Source: Tenacibaculum sp. Bg11-29 | GTDB lineage: Bacteria; Bacteroidota; Bacteroidia; Flavobacteriales; Flavobacteriaceae | Length of the DNA: 64,000 nt | Reading direction: 5' to 3' | Assembly (NCBI RefSeq): GCF_002836595.1 | Contig: NZ_PJBB01000003.1 | Location: 1,673,001 to 1,737,000 of the forward strand | Part shown: positions 24,623 to 33,124 of the stretch, piece after piece | Layout of the letters: the number at the start of each line of letters is the position of its first letter | How positions within the stretch are numbered: the first letter of the stretch is position 1 | The notes under the pieces: generated by a model | Seen by the model: only the letters and a program-made list of their open reading frames with translations | The model's database searches: none | Told to the model about the DNA's origin: nothing | Position numbers and translations under genes: made by a program

Positions 24623-25672
24623 TTAAATTATAACTCTCCAGTTATGCTTGTCTTCTGCCTTATTTGTTTGTATATCAGTAATATGATTTTTTAAATTAGT
24701 GGCATATCCATTTTCTATTTCAGGAATATTATAATCTTCTCCTTTAAAACCAAAACCAGAGATAGGAGAAATAACAGCAGCAGTTCCTGCTCCAAACATT
24801 TCTTTTAAAGAACCATTTTTAGCTGCTTCTACAACCTCAGTAACTGTAATTTTTCGAACTTCAACAGGTATATTTTCATCTTCTGCAATCTGAAGAATAC
24901 TCTTACGAGTAATACCATCTAAAATACGATCACTTGTTGGGCTTGTTATTAAAGTATCATTAATTCTAATGAAGATATTCATTGCACCAGCTTCTTCAAT
25001 ATATTGGTGGGTATTGTCATCAGTCCAAATAACTTGCTGATATCCTTTCTCTGTAGCTAGTTTAGTTGGGTAAAACTGAGCTGCGTAATTACCACCAGCT
25101 TTAGCAAAACCAACACCACCATTTGCTGCACGTGCATATTTTTCTTCAATTAAAACTTTTATTTTTCCAGAGAAATAAGCACCAGAAGGAGCAGTACAAA
25201 TAATTAATTTATAAGAATCTGCCGGTGAGGCGTGAAAACCTTCTCCTGTAGCAAATATAAAAGGGCGGATATATAAAGAACTCCCTTCATTTGTAGGAAT
25301 CCATTTGTTATCAATTTCTAATAATTTTTTTAAACCATTCATGAATATATCTTCAGGAATTTGAGGAATTACTAAACGTTCAGCAGATTTATTTAAACGC
25401 TTGCAATTATCTAAAGGACGAAACAACATCGTGTTTTCTTCAGAATCTTTGTAGGCTTTCATTCCTTCAAAGATCGATTGTCCGTAATGAAAAATTTTAG
25501 AAGAAGGGTTTAATGAAATCGGTTGATAAGGTGTAATAGAAGGGTTTTTCCATTCTCCATCGATATAATCACAAACAAACATGTGATCAGAAAAAACACT
25601 ACCAAAAGATAAGTTGTTAAAATCTACAGAATCTATTTTAGATTGCTCTGCTAATTGAATTTCTATGTTCAT
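24623..25672 (-). CDS. ilvE: Branched-chain amino acid aminotransferase
   Basis: A fold-type IV PLP enzyme of 349 residues, catalysing the last step of Ile, Leu and Val synthesis. The PLP lysine is K191 in FAKAGGNYAA, preceded by SLYIRPFIFATGEG and followed by EEAGAMNIF and the LDGITRKSI phosphate-binding segment, all typical of class II bacterial/eukaryotic-type BCATs. It is transcribed alone, divergently from the DUF4920 gene. I looked for an Ile/Leu/Val leader peptide upstream and found none. Confidence 0.95.
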   Translation of the reverse strand: MNIEIQLAEQSKIDSVDFNNLSFGSVFSDHMFVCDYIDGEWKNPSITPYQPISLNPSSKIFHYGQSIFEGMKAYKDSEENTMLFRPLDNCKRLNKSAERLVIPQIPEDIFMNGLKKLLEIDNKWIPTNEGSSLYIRPFIFATGEGFHASPADSYKLIICTAPSGAYFSGKIKVLIEEKYARAANGGVGFAKAGGNYAAQFYPTKLATEKGYQQVIWTDDNTHQYIEEAGAMNIFIRINDTLITSPTSDRILDGITRKSILQIAEDENIPVEVRKITVTEVVEAAKNGSLKEMFGAGTAAVISPISGFGFKGEDYNIPEIENGYATNLKNHITDIQTNKAEDKHNWRVII

Positions 25673-25787
25673 AAAACGCTGTTTTTGTAGCGATGCTAAG
25701 ATACTAAAACTAGCTATATAATTTTTTGTTTTAAGTATCGACTTCGTTAATTATAATTATATTTGTGTATACGTTGATTTTAATATT

Positions 25788-26303
25788 TTGAAAATGAAAA
25801 GAATACTAGTATTATGTTTGGTTGTAGGAGCGTTTTTTATGGCTTGTAAAACAGCGAAAAAGGAAAAAGAGAAAATGTTAAAAACTGAATTTGTTTCTTT
25901 TGGAGAAAAAATTTCAGACGAAAATACGATTACCAAACAAAAAATGGCTAAGATATTTGGTAACATGAACACTAACGATACCGTTAATGTGAAGTTTGTA
26001 GGTGAAGTAGATGAGGTTTGTCAAAAGAAAGGATGTTGGATTAAAGTATCTTTAGGGAATGATCAAAAAGCATTTGTGAAATTTAAAGATTATGCTTTTT
26101 TTATGCCTTTTAATGCAGCGGGTAGCGAAGTTATTTTAAATGGTAAAGCTTTTAAAAATGAAGTTTCTGTTAAAGAATTACAGCATTATGCAAAAGATGC
26201 AGGTAAATCAGACGAAGAAATAGCTGAAATTAAATTACCTAAGATTACATACTCATTTTTAGCTGATGGTGTTTTGTTAGCTTCGAAAGTAAATGAAAAA
26301 TAA
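25788..26303 (+). CDS. DUF4920 lipoprotein
   Basis: A 171-residue exported lipoprotein: MKMKRILVLCLVVGAFFMAC ends in a lipobox Cys20, then a lysine-rich linker. The mature part is a beta-rich domain with QKKGCWIKV, the conserved KGCW motif of DUF4920. Function unknown; the lone conserved Cys and the neighbouring c-type cytochrome suggest, by inference only, a redox or metal role in the periplasm. The next gene starts inside its last codons (11-base overlap), so they are co-translated. A TATATTTG box lies upstream near 25757. Confidence 0.85.
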   Translation: MKMKRILVLCLVVGAFFMACKTAKKEKEKMLKTEFVSFGEKISDENTITKQKMAKIFGNMNTNDTVNVKFVGEVDEVCQKKGCWIKVSLGNDQKAFVKFKDYAFFMPFNAAGSEVILNGKAFKNEVSVKELQHYAKDAGKSDEEIAEIKLPKITYSFLADGVLLASKVNEK

Positions 26304-26739
26304 TATAAGTATAGTATTACTTTTTTGTTTTTTAGTGATGGGCTGCGAAGCTAAAAAAACAAAAAGGCAAATAAAAATAATAGACAAAATTCCTGCTTCT
26401 TTTAAGATGTATAAGACATCTGAAATGGCAAATTTAATGCGATTAATGTATGTAGGAAACATGCAAGTGCGTAAGCAAATTATTGAAGGCAAAGAAATAA
26501 CAGACTTTAACAAAGCGTATTTAAAAATACATACAGCAAAATTAACTGATGTTTCAGATTTAGACGATACGTTTGCTACTTTTGCAACCTTTTTTATTGA
26601 TGCACAGAAAAATCTTAATCAGGTTTCTAAAGATACTCGAAAAAGAGAGTTTAATAAAATAGTAGCAGCATGTATTGCTTGCCATAAAGATAGATGTACC
26701 GGGCCAATACCAAGAATTAAAAAACTGATAATACCTTAA
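26293..26739 (+). CDS. Small c-type cytochrome-like lipoprotein
   Basis: A 148-residue protein with a lipoprotein signal (MKNNISIVLLFCFLVMGC) and, near the C-terminus, a single haem-binding CxxCH in ACIACHKDRC. The rest is helical (about 45-130), as in cytochrome c' or b562-like four-helix bundles, where the haem motif is also C-terminal. It is thus probably a periplasmic membrane-anchored monohaem cytochrome. It overlaps the DUF4920 gene and is 1 base from mnmD. Confidence 0.8.
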   Translation: MKNNISIVLLFCFLVMGCEAKKTKRQIKIIDKIPASFKMYKTSEMANLMRLMYVGNMQVRKQIIEGKEITDFNKAYLKIHTAKLTDVSDLDDTFATFATFFIDAQKNLNQVSKDTRKREFNKIVAACIACHKDRCTGPIPRIKKLIIP

Positions 26740-26740
26740 T

Positions 26741-27397
26741 TTGAAAAGAGAAATAATTATTACATCCGATGGCTCTACAACAATTCATTTACCAGATTGG
26801 AATGAGCAGTATCACTCTAAACACGGCGCTATACAAGAAGCATATCATGTTTTTATAAAAAACGGATTAGAACTACAAAAAAAAGAAGAAATTTCTATTT
26901 TAGAAATTGGTTTCGGTACAGGTTTAAATTGTTTTATAACTTTTTTAGAAAGTAATAAAATAATAAATTATGTTGGGGTAGAAGCGTATCCTGTAGTCGC
27001 AGAAGAAGTACTAAAATTAAATTATGTTACTGAGTTAAAGGCTGAAAATGAGCAAGCCGTTTTTAATAAAATGCATGCCCTTTCTTGGGAGGAAAAACAT
27101 GAAATTACACAAAATTTTAGCTTAACAAAACGACAACAATTTTTTAAGGATATTAATGATAAAGAACAATTTGATTTAATATATTTTGATGCGTTTGGAG
27201 CAGAACATCAGCCAGATTTGTGGACAGAAGAAGTATTTAAACGTATGTTTGAAGCCTTAAAAGAAAACGGAATATTAGTAACGTATTCAGCAAAAGGCAG
27301 TGTGCGACGTGCAATGCAAGCTGTTGGGTTTACGGTAGAGCGTTTACCTGGTCCTCCAGGAAAAAGAGAGATGTTACGTGCAACGAAACTAGCATAG
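26741..27397 (+). CDS. mnmD: tRNA (mnm5s2U34)-methyltransferase MnmD
   Basis: A SAM-dependent methyltransferase acting on the wobble uridine of tRNAs, the stand-alone form of the MnmC C2 activity. A 218-residue protein with an N-terminal TSDGSTTIHLP and YHSKHGAIQEA, glycine motif LEIGFGTGLNC (about 50-60) and DAFGAEHQPDLW (about 149-160), which defines this DUF752/MnmD group. Translation starts with TTG, one base after the preceding stop, since no suitable ATG precedes KREIIITSDG. It is co-transcribed with the DUF4920 and cytochrome genes. Confidence 0.93.
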   Translation: MKREIIITSDGSTTIHLPDWNEQYHSKHGAIQEAYHVFIKNGLELQKKEEISILEIGFGTGLNCFITFLESNKIINYVGVEAYPVVAEEVLKLNYVTELKAENEQAVFNKMHALSWEEKHEITQNFSLTKRQQFFKDINDKEQFDLIYFDAFGAEHQPDLWTEEVFKRMFEALKENGILVTYSAKGSVRRAMQAVGFTVERLPGPPGKREMLRATKLA

Positions 27398-27435
27398 TTT
27401 TTAATAACAACAGTAATTTAATAGTAGCATAAGAA

Positions 27436-27567
27436 ATGGAATTTAAAAGACGTTTTGGTAATAAGAAAAAAACACAACCAAAAAAAGGATTATATTTAAT
27501 AGTAGTGCTAATAGTTATTTTGTATTTATTTTTTAATGCAGATAAAATAATCGGAAGATTTTTCTAA
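27436..27567 (+). CDS. Small single-TM protein (43 residues), unknown
   Basis: A short frame with sequence MEFKRRFGNKKKTQPKKG, then one hydrophobic helix (about 19-34), ending NADKIIGRFF. The strongly basic N-terminus keeps it in the cytoplasm, so it is a type II single-pass membrane protein. Its stop codon is immediately followed by the trmN6 ATG, which indicates co-translation and supports that it is real. Function unknown. Confidence 0.7.
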   Translation: MEFKRRFGNKKKTQPKKGLYLIVVLIVILYLFFNADKIIGRFF

Positions 27568-28287
27568 ATGAAACCATTTAAGTTTAAAGAGTTTACAGTA
27601 CATCAAGATAAAACGGCTATGAAAATTGGCACAGATGCAGTTTTGTTAGGTGCTTGGTGTTCTTTAGGAGCATACCCAGATACGATTTTAGATATTGGTT
27701 CGGGCACTGGTGTTATTTCGTTAATGTTAGCACAGCGAAGTGATGCGATGACTATTGATGCTGTAGAGATTGATGCGAATGCTTATGAGCAAACAGTTGA
27801 TAATTTCGAAAAATCAGATTGGGGAGATCGTTTGTTTTGTTATAATACTTCTTTTGTTGAATTTGCTAAAGAAATAGCTGAAGAAGAAGAGCAATATGAT
27901 ATTATTGTTTCAAATCCGCCATTTTATACCGATAATTTTGAAACAGCAAACGAAGCTCGTAATAAAGCACGTTTTACCTCTTCGCTACCTTTTGAGGAAT
28001 TATTAAAGGGAGTTTCTGAAATTTTATCAGAAAACGGATTGTTCTCTGTTATTATACCTTTTAAAGAGGAAGAGAATTTTGTGATATTAGCAAAGGAGTC
28101 TAATTTATTTTTAAATAAGGCTTGCCATGTAAAAGGCAATGAAAATACTGAGATAAAAAGAAGTTTACTAGCGTTTTCTTTTAAGGCAAAAGAGGTTGAA
28201 AACGAAGTGTTAATTATAGAGAAAGAACGGCACCAATATACCGATGACTATATAAAACTTACAAAAGATTTTTATTTAAAAATGTAA
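27568..28287 (+). CDS. trmN6: tRNA1(Val) (adenine37-N6)-methyltransferase
   Basis: YfiC/TrmN6 family class I SAM methyltransferase, 239 residues. Motif I is LDIGSGTGVISLMLAQR and the catalytic NPPF of N6-adenine methylases is in IIVSNPPFYTDNFE. The N-terminal FKEFTVHQDKTAMKIGTDAVLLGAW is the family's opening. It begins directly after the small membrane protein and ends inside the following palindromic terminator. Confidence 0.95.
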   Translation: MKPFKFKEFTVHQDKTAMKIGTDAVLLGAWCSLGAYPDTILDIGSGTGVISLMLAQRSDAMTIDAVEIDANAYEQTVDNFEKSDWGDRLFCYNTSFVEFAKEIAEEEEQYDIIVSNPPFYTDNFETANEARNKARFTSSLPFEELLKGVSEILSENGLFSVIIPFKEEENFVILAKESNLFLNKACHVKGNENTEIKRSLLAFSFKAKEVENEVLIIEKERHQYTDDYIKLTKDFYLKM

Positions 28288-28328
28288 AAAAAGAGGAACA
28301 GTTTTATAAAACTGTTCCTCTTTTTTTT
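28286..28328. terminator. Bidirectional terminator
   Basis: A near-perfect palindrome of about 42 bases (arms AAAAAAAGAGGAACAGTTTT and its complement) overlapping the trmN6 stop codon and serving the convergent hydrolase gene as well. Confidence 0.88.
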
Positions 28329-28347
28329 AAGTTATTTCTTGTTGTAA

Positions 28348-29202
28348 TTAGTTGTTTTTTGGATAACTAAATTTTTTGGTAAGAAACCTATTGGCAATTT
28401 CGTTAAATATTTTTGAATTATTACGAGGAGTTCCGTGGTTAGAACCAGGAATTATACATAGTTGTCCTTTTTGTAAATTATCAAATATTTCGAGTGCGTG
28501 TTCGTTTTTAATAATATCTCTATCACCAACAATAACTAAAACTTCTGATTTAATTTTTTTTAGATCAGCATGACTTAAACTTTTTTGGTTTAAAATTAAA
28601 TTATCTAGCTGTAATTCAGTTTTCCAGTCTCTAGACGTATCACCTTTTTTTATCATCTTTAAGGTTTCACTACGCATTTCTTTAACTTGTTTTATAGCCC
28701 AATTGTTAACAGCAGTACTGTCAATTCTTAAATTAACGCCCATTGTAACTATTTTCTTAATCTTAGTTTTGTTACGGATCGCTATTTTTAAAGCAGTTAT
28801 TCCGCCATCACTCCAACCAAGAATATTTACTGAGTCTAACTTTAAATGCTTAATAAGACCTTCCCAGTCTTTAGCCATTTTAGTGTAGGTTAATTTTCTT
28901 GTTTTTAATTCAGATTTTCCTTGACCTCTACTGTCGGCAGTAATTACTCTGTATTTATCTTTAAAATAATTAATTTGATATTCCATTGCTTTAATATCGG
29001 TACCACAGCTATGTATTATTAGTAAAGGCTCACCTTTACCATATTCTTCATAATAAATTTTAGCTTTATTTATGGTAACATATTTACCAACGGCTTTATT
29101 ACTACCATAAGGAGTTTTAAATACTTTTTGGGCATTTACAATATTAGCTTGAAGGATTAGAAGTAAAAAAATAATTTTATAAATGATTAAATTTTTCATC
29201 AT
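28348..29202 (-). CDS. Alpha/beta hydrolase, secreted
   Basis: A 284-residue alpha/beta-fold hydrolase with a signal peptide (about 1-24, ending NVNAQ), so it acts in the periplasm or outside. The nucleophile elbow is GWSDGG with the Ser near residue 130. The oxyanion region is HSCGTDIKAM, with a late Asp in VGDRDIIK and the catalytic His in PGSNHGTPRN. Similar proteins are annotated as lipases/esterases or proline iminopeptidase-like; the substrate is unknown. It is a single gene with its own terminator. Confidence 0.87.
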   Translation of the reverse strand: MMKNLIIYKIIFLLLILQANIVNAQKVFKTPYGSNKAVGKYVTINKAKIYYEEYGKGEPLLIIHSCGTDIKAMEYQINYFKDKYRVITADSRGQGKSELKTRKLTYTKMAKDWEGLIKHLKLDSVNILGWSDGGITALKIAIRNKTKIKKIVTMGVNLRIDSTAVNNWAIKQVKEMRSETLKMIKKGDTSRDWKTELQLDNLILNQKSLSHADLKKIKSEVLVIVGDRDIIKNEHALEIFDNLQKGQLCIIPGSNHGTPRNNSKIFNEIANRFLTKKFSYPKNN

Positions 29203-29356
29203 TGGATATAATCTTAGTTGGTTTTATTTTTTTCACAAAAGTAAAAGTAAAAGAGGAAGCAGTCAAGCTAAATCAGTTAATTTACAGAAAGTTAATAAAA
29301 TAAATATTAACAACAAGAAGTGTAATTATACAAGTTATTTGATGAAGGAATTAACG

Positions 29357-29395
29357 AAAAACGATGTTAATTGCTATCGTACCAATTAACACCGT
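29357..29395 (-). terminator. Terminator after the membrane hydroxylase
   Basis: A 13-bp stem ACGATGTTAATTG/CAATTAACACCGT with one A-C mismatch, followed on the minus strand by four U, directly after the stop codon at 29402. Confidence 0.6.
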
Positions 29396-29401
29396 TTAAT
29401 T

Positions 29402-30301
29402 TTATTTACAACAGTTTTTTAAGGTGGTTATAGGAAATGTGAGTTGTTTAATATATTCGGTTTTTTTAGGATAATCTATAGAGTGACTTTCTACGATTCC
29501 AACTTTTTCAACGGTTCCTTTTCTGTTATAATAGGTGCCAAATAGTAAATCCCAAAAAGGAAATATATTACTAAAATTTTTAGCTTCTTCTAGTTTTTTA
29601 CTGTGATGAAAATGATGTATTTGTGGGGTTACAATGATATAATCTATAAAACTTTTTTGTGTTTTAATATTAGCATGAGAAATGTAAGCAATTACTACAT
29701 GAGTAATGCCTACCAGAAAAATAATTTCTTTACTAAATCCTAAAAGTAAAATAGGTGTCATTTTAAATAACGTATTTAAGAGCATATTCACTGGGTGAAT
29801 CCAATTTGTTTTAAACCAATTTAAACTGGAAGGTAAATGATGAATAGCATGTGTTTTCCATAAAAAAGTACTTAAATACGAATTCGTATTACCTATGTGG
29901 CTAACTCGATGGTATACATACGGAAGAAATTCACCAATTAAATTTGCAATAACATAGGTTGCAAGAAAAGGTACAGAATCCCAAAAATCATTTAGAAAAA
30001 ATAATTTCTTTTGCAAAAAAACAACAAATGATACTGCAATCATTTTTCCTAAAGCGTCAAATATAGCTGCCGAAAATATAAAATGTTTAATATCGGGCCA
30101 AATAGATTGTTTAGTGGTGTTCCAATTTTGTTTCAACGGAATAATTCGCTCTAAAATTAAAATATATATTAAAGTGAATAAGAAAATAGAAAAGGAGGCT
30201 ATTTCAAAATTCCATTGATTTGTAATGGTTAAATAACAAAAAAAACTTGTTAAAATTAATAAGAAAGGTACTACAGCTAAAGATACTATTTTATGTTTCA
30301 T
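29402..30301 (-). CDS. Sterol desaturase/fatty acid hydroxylase superfamily membrane protein
   Basis: A 299-residue integral membrane protein with about five TM segments. It has the three His clusters of the di-iron superfamily: HRVSH (about 132-136), HAIHH (about 151-155) and HFHHS (about 228-232). Such enzymes hydroxylate or desaturate lipids, carotenoids or alkylglycerols; the substrate cannot be read from the sequence. It follows the sigma-factor gene on the same strand by 49 bases and may be co-transcribed with it. Confidence 0.85.
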   Translation of the reverse strand: MKHKIVSLAVVPFLLILTSFFCYLTITNQWNFEIASFSIFLFTLIYILILERIIPLKQNWNTTKQSIWPDIKHFIFSAAIFDALGKMIAVSFVVFLQKKLFFLNDFWDSVPFLATYVIANLIGEFLPYVYHRVSHIGNTNSYLSTFLWKTHAIHHLPSSLNWFKTNWIHPVNMLLNTLFKMTPILLLGFSKEIIFLVGITHVVIAYISHANIKTQKSFIDYIIVTPQIHHFHHSKKLEEAKNFSNIFPFWDLLFGTYYNRKGTVEKVGIVESHSIDYPKKTEYIKQLTFPITTLKNCCK

Positions 30302-30350
30302 TTGTTTACTTTCTCTTGTAGACGTATGGCATATGTAAAAAGACGCAGGT

Positions 30351-30926
30351 TTAAGGCATTAAATTTATTCTTTTTATTTCATCTTTTAATTCTTGTGGTA
30401 GTTCACAGTTGTTTTTTAGTTGAAAGTCAGAAATTTGCCCTTTTTTATTGTAGGATATATCAATACAATTGGTAATTAATTCTTTTAATTTTTTTCGTCC
30501 CCTTTGTATTCTCGATTTTGTTGCTGTTAAAGATAAATTTAGTATTTCGGCTATTTCTTGTTGCTTTTTTTGTTCAATATCACTTAAGTAAAGCGGTGTG
30601 CTATATTTTTCAGGTAAATAATTTTTAATTACAAATTCTGATAAATCACATACACAAGCGCTTGAATTGATACTAGTTTCTGAGGTGTTTACAGTTATTT
30701 CGGTATGCTTTTTATTTTTTCTGTAATAATCAACAATGCTATTTCTAGTAACTTGAAAGAGCCAGTTTTTATAGTTTTTTATGACCGTTTTTTTAGTTAA
30801 GTTATCGTAAAGTTTAAGGCTAACTTCCTGTAAAATATCTTCTGCAACGTGTTTCGTATCAATCTTAGTTTTAATAAAGTTTAGTAAATGACTTTTATTC
30901 TTATTCCAAATTTCGTTAAATGTCAT
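30351..30926 (-). CDS. sigZ: ECF RNA polymerase sigma factor, SigZ-like
   Basis: A 191-residue sigma70-family factor with region 2 (about 10-75, DILQEVSLKLYDNL and NWLFQVTRNSIVDYYR) and region 4 (about 110-160, IEQKKQQEIAEILNLSLTATKSRIQRGRKKLKE). Beyond region 4, the tail ISYNKKGQISDFQLKNNCELP resembles the C-terminal segment of the SigZ group. A short Cys pair, CVC, sits between regions 2 and 4 (about 78-80). No anti-sigma gene is adjacent; the membrane hydroxylase downstream is a possible target by position. Confidence 0.85.
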   Translation of the reverse strand: MTFNEIWNKNKSHLLNFIKTKIDTKHVAEDILQEVSLKLYDNLTKKTVIKNYKNWLFQVTRNSIVDYYRKNKKHTEITVNTSETSINSSACVCDLSEFVIKNYLPEKYSTPLYLSDIEQKKQQEIAEILNLSLTATKSRIQRGRKKLKELITNCIDISYNKKGQISDFQLKNNCELPQELKDEIKRINLMP

Positions 30927-31002
30927 TGTCTTTATTTTTTATAGCGAAGGTGTTGTAAAAGTTATGATAATTAGTACTACTTTTGGGTAAGTACGAAAAT
31001 AC

Positions 31003-31035
31003 AAAGAAAGCACAAATCATTAAAGTTTGTGATTT
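31003..31035 (-). terminator. Possible terminator after the DJ-1 lipoprotein
   Basis: A 10-bp stem (31007-31016 with 31026-31035, one mismatch) and a 9-base loop, followed by a short U-rich stretch on the minus strand. Confidence 0.45.
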
Positions 31036-31056
31036 CTTCGTTATTAGTCAGAGATT

Positions 31057-31788
31057 TTATTTTTTCTTTATTCTGTCAAAAAGAATTGAAGACTCAACAA
31101 ATTTTCTATGCGCTTTACTTGTTAGCTTTTCTAAGAGATCAAACGAAGCAACATAGCTTACTAAGCTTCCATTAGATGAAATAAATTTTCCATCTATAAC
31201 AACTAAAGTAGTAGCGTCATCAGCAACTTTTAATTTAGGATAATCAGCTTTTAATTGCGCTCCGCCTGTTACGTAAGTTACTATTTTTTTATCGTCTGCT
31301 ATTCCTGTTTCACCTATTAAAAAAGCGCCTGCACAATGGCTTGCAATATATTCGGTTGTTTTATTTTGTTCTTTTATAAAGTTAACTAATTTTTTGTCAG
31401 ATGTTTGATCGGCTGGGTTATAAGAGCTAGGTACTACTAAAACTTTTAAATTTGGTATGTTGTCAATAACATAATCAGGAGTTATTTTTAAACCATGAGC
31501 ACTGGTGTAGGTTTTGTTTTCGGTAGCGATTGTTATTACGTTAAAAAGGTGTTTGTTTTCTGAATTCGGATTTGAAAAGACATCTAAAGGGGCTACTACT
31601 TCATTAATTATTACACCTTCAAATACAAGTATACCTATTGTTGGTAGATTTTTATCTATTACTTTTTCCATAATGTGATTTTGCGTTAAATTTTCTGTTG
31701 TATTAATCTTTTTAGAATTACTTTTTTTTTGCTTTGAGCAGCTAGTAATGCTAAGACTAATAATGCAGATTAAAATAATTTTTTTCAT
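31057..31788 (-). CDS. DJ-1/PfpI family protein with lipoprotein signal
   Basis: A 243-residue protein. The N-terminal MKKIILICIISLSITSC is a lipoprotein signal (Cys17). A short linker is followed by a DJ-1/PfpI (class I glutamine amidotransferase-like) domain from about residue 50. The nucleophile elbow is ASHCAGAFLIGE with Cys152, and EGVIINEVVAPLDVF contains the conserved N-terminal acidic region. Related domains occur in chaperone-like glyoxalases, isocyanide hydratase and AraC-type regulators. Export of such a domain is unusual. The neighbour is a Crp/Fnr regulator. Confidence 0.87.
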   Translation of the reverse strand: MKKIILICIISLSITSCSKQKKSNSKKINTTENLTQNHIMEKVIDKNLPTIGILVFEGVIINEVVAPLDVFSNPNSENKHLFNVITIATENKTYTSAHGLKITPDYVIDNIPNLKVLVVPSSYNPADQTSDKKLVNFIKEQNKTTEYIASHCAGAFLIGETGIADDKKIVTYVTGGAQLKADYPKLKVADDATTLVVIDGKFISSNGSLVSYVASFDLLEKLTSKAHRKFVESSILFDRIKKK

Positions 31789-31858
31789 TTTAAATTGGTT
31801 TAATGCAAAATTAACCGATTGTTAGAAGGTAAATATTAATCAAGATTAAGAAGCGCAA

Positions 31859-32425
31859 TTATTTTCTTTTTATCTTACTAACAAATTCAGGAGACATGCC
31901 TAAATAGGAGGCAATCATGTATTGAGGTACTCTTTTTGTAAAATCAGGGTTGGCAGCAATAAAATCATTAAATAATTCTTCTCCCGTTAGGCTAAACATG
32001 TATTCAATTCTTTTTTGGGAAGCGATATAGCTTTTCTCCATTATTTTTCGAAATAACTGTTCAGTTTGTGGTAATTTTAAACATAGCTCATCAAATTTAT
32101 CTTGGGTTAGTTCAAGAAGAGTTGTGTTTTCTGTTGCTTGAATGTATAAATTAGAAGGTGTTTTGTTTATTAAACTCTCATAATCTGTAATCCACCAATT
32201 ATCAATTCCGAAATGTATAATTTGCTCGTTTCCTTTGTTACTAATGTAATATAGTCTTACACAACCTTTGGTTATAAAATATCTCGATTTACAAATTTGA
32301 CCTTCATTAAGTAAAAACTCTTTTTTCTTTAAAACTCTTGGTTTTAAATAGGATTTAAATAGGTTAATTTCACCTTCAGAAATAGCTACATAACGTTTAA
32401 TATATTCAATTAAGTTGGTTGTCAT
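31859..32425 (-). CDS. Crp/Fnr family transcriptional regulator
   Basis: A 188-residue regulator. An N-terminal cyclic-nucleotide-binding-like beta barrel (about 25-140, ITKGCVRLYYISNKGNEQIIHFG) is followed by a short C-terminal helix-turn-helix (about 155-188, VPQYMIASYLGMSPEFVSKIKRK). No Fe-S cysteine cluster of true FNR is present, so the effector is unknown. The DNA-binding domain is compact, as in most Bacteroidota members. It stands alone between the DJ-1 lipoprotein and the cytochrome bd operon, all on the minus strand. Confidence 0.9.
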   Translation of the reverse strand: MTTNLIEYIKRYVAISEGEINLFKSYLKPRVLKKKEFLLNEGQICKSRYFITKGCVRLYYISNKGNEQIIHFGIDNWWITDYESLINKTPSNLYIQATENTTLLELTQDKFDELCLKLPQTEQLFRKIMEKSYIASQKRIEYMFSLTGEELFNDFIAANPDFTKRVPQYMIASYLGMSPEFVSKIKRK

Positions 32426-32812
32426 TTGTTATGATTTTATTATGAAATTCGAATAATTTTTATTGTATTTAACTTTCTTTATTAAGTAGAGTTTTAGTTC
32501 GTCATATCAATAATTGACGAAGCTATTCGAAAATAAGTTTCGAGTAAGGTTAAATATGTTTTCTTAAATAAATGAATAGAGGTTAGTAGTTAAACATATG
32601 TTGTTAAGTGTTTGTTTTTTAGGTGGGTTAATGTAATTATTGTTGTCAGTTCGAGCGCAGTCTAGAACTATTAGCCTGTCAAAATAGGTTTCGACTGCGC
32701 TCAACCAGACATTCCTTAAAGTGTTCCAATTAAAATATAGGTAATTATTTACTGATCGCTATAAATGAATTTCACTTTATGTTCGTTTAGATGTTTAGGC
32801 AGTAAATTACGG
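32426..32812. other. Gene-free stretch with an inverted repeat
   Basis: No reading frame or RNA gene was recognised in these 387 bases. They contain the imperfect inverted repeat at 32649-32705 and presumably the promoter of the Crp/Fnr gene. Confidence 0.5.
32649..32705. repeat. Imperfect inverted repeat, interspersed-element type
   Basis: The arm GTTCGAGCGCAGTCTAGAAC is followed after 16 bases by TTTCGACTGCGCTC-AAC, its near-complement. The G+C-rich core (GAGCGCAGTC/GACTGCGCTC) differs from the surrounding sequence, suggesting a dispersed palindromic element rather than a local structure. It is not followed by a U-run. Confidence 0.6.
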
Positions 32813-33112
32813 CTAGGTTTTATTCATCTTATTTTTTATCATGTAAATTAAGAAAATAGCAAGTATGCCACCTAAAAAAGACACGATTATATTGATAATA
32901 AATAGGGTAGTGTTAATACTATTAAGCTCAATTATATACTTAGGACTAAAACCTAATCGCCCGAATGATTTATTTAAGAATACACTCCCGAAAACCCCTG
33001 CAATGGTGTTTCCTGTAAGACCAAAAGAATATTTTTTAAAATAGAGTCCAGTAATATTAGCTCCAAGTATACCAATAAGAATACTAATTAGAGACATTAA
33101 GGTTGCTGTCAT
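32813..33112 (-). CDS. Small membrane protein, unknown, in the cyd operon
   Basis: A 99-residue protein with hydrophobic helices at about 6-25 and 68-92 and a Gly-rich middle (FGLTGNTIAGVFGSVF) that may be a third membrane segment or a re-entrant loop. I do not recognise the family. It starts 12 bases downstream of the cydB stop and is likely to be co-transcribed with cydAB. It is much larger than CydX, so calling it an accessory subunit would be speculation. Confidence 0.6.
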   Translation of the reverse strand: MTATLMSLISILIGILGANITGLYFKKYSFGLTGNTIAGVFGSVFLNKSFGRLGFSPKYIIELNSINTTLFIINIIVSFLGGILAIFLIYMIKNKMNKT

Positions 33113-33124
33113 ACTTCTTTACAT

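Noticed and set aside
25673..25787. Ile/Leu/Val leader peptide before ilvE
   Set aside because: I looked for runs of branched-chain codons with a following hairpin and found neither.
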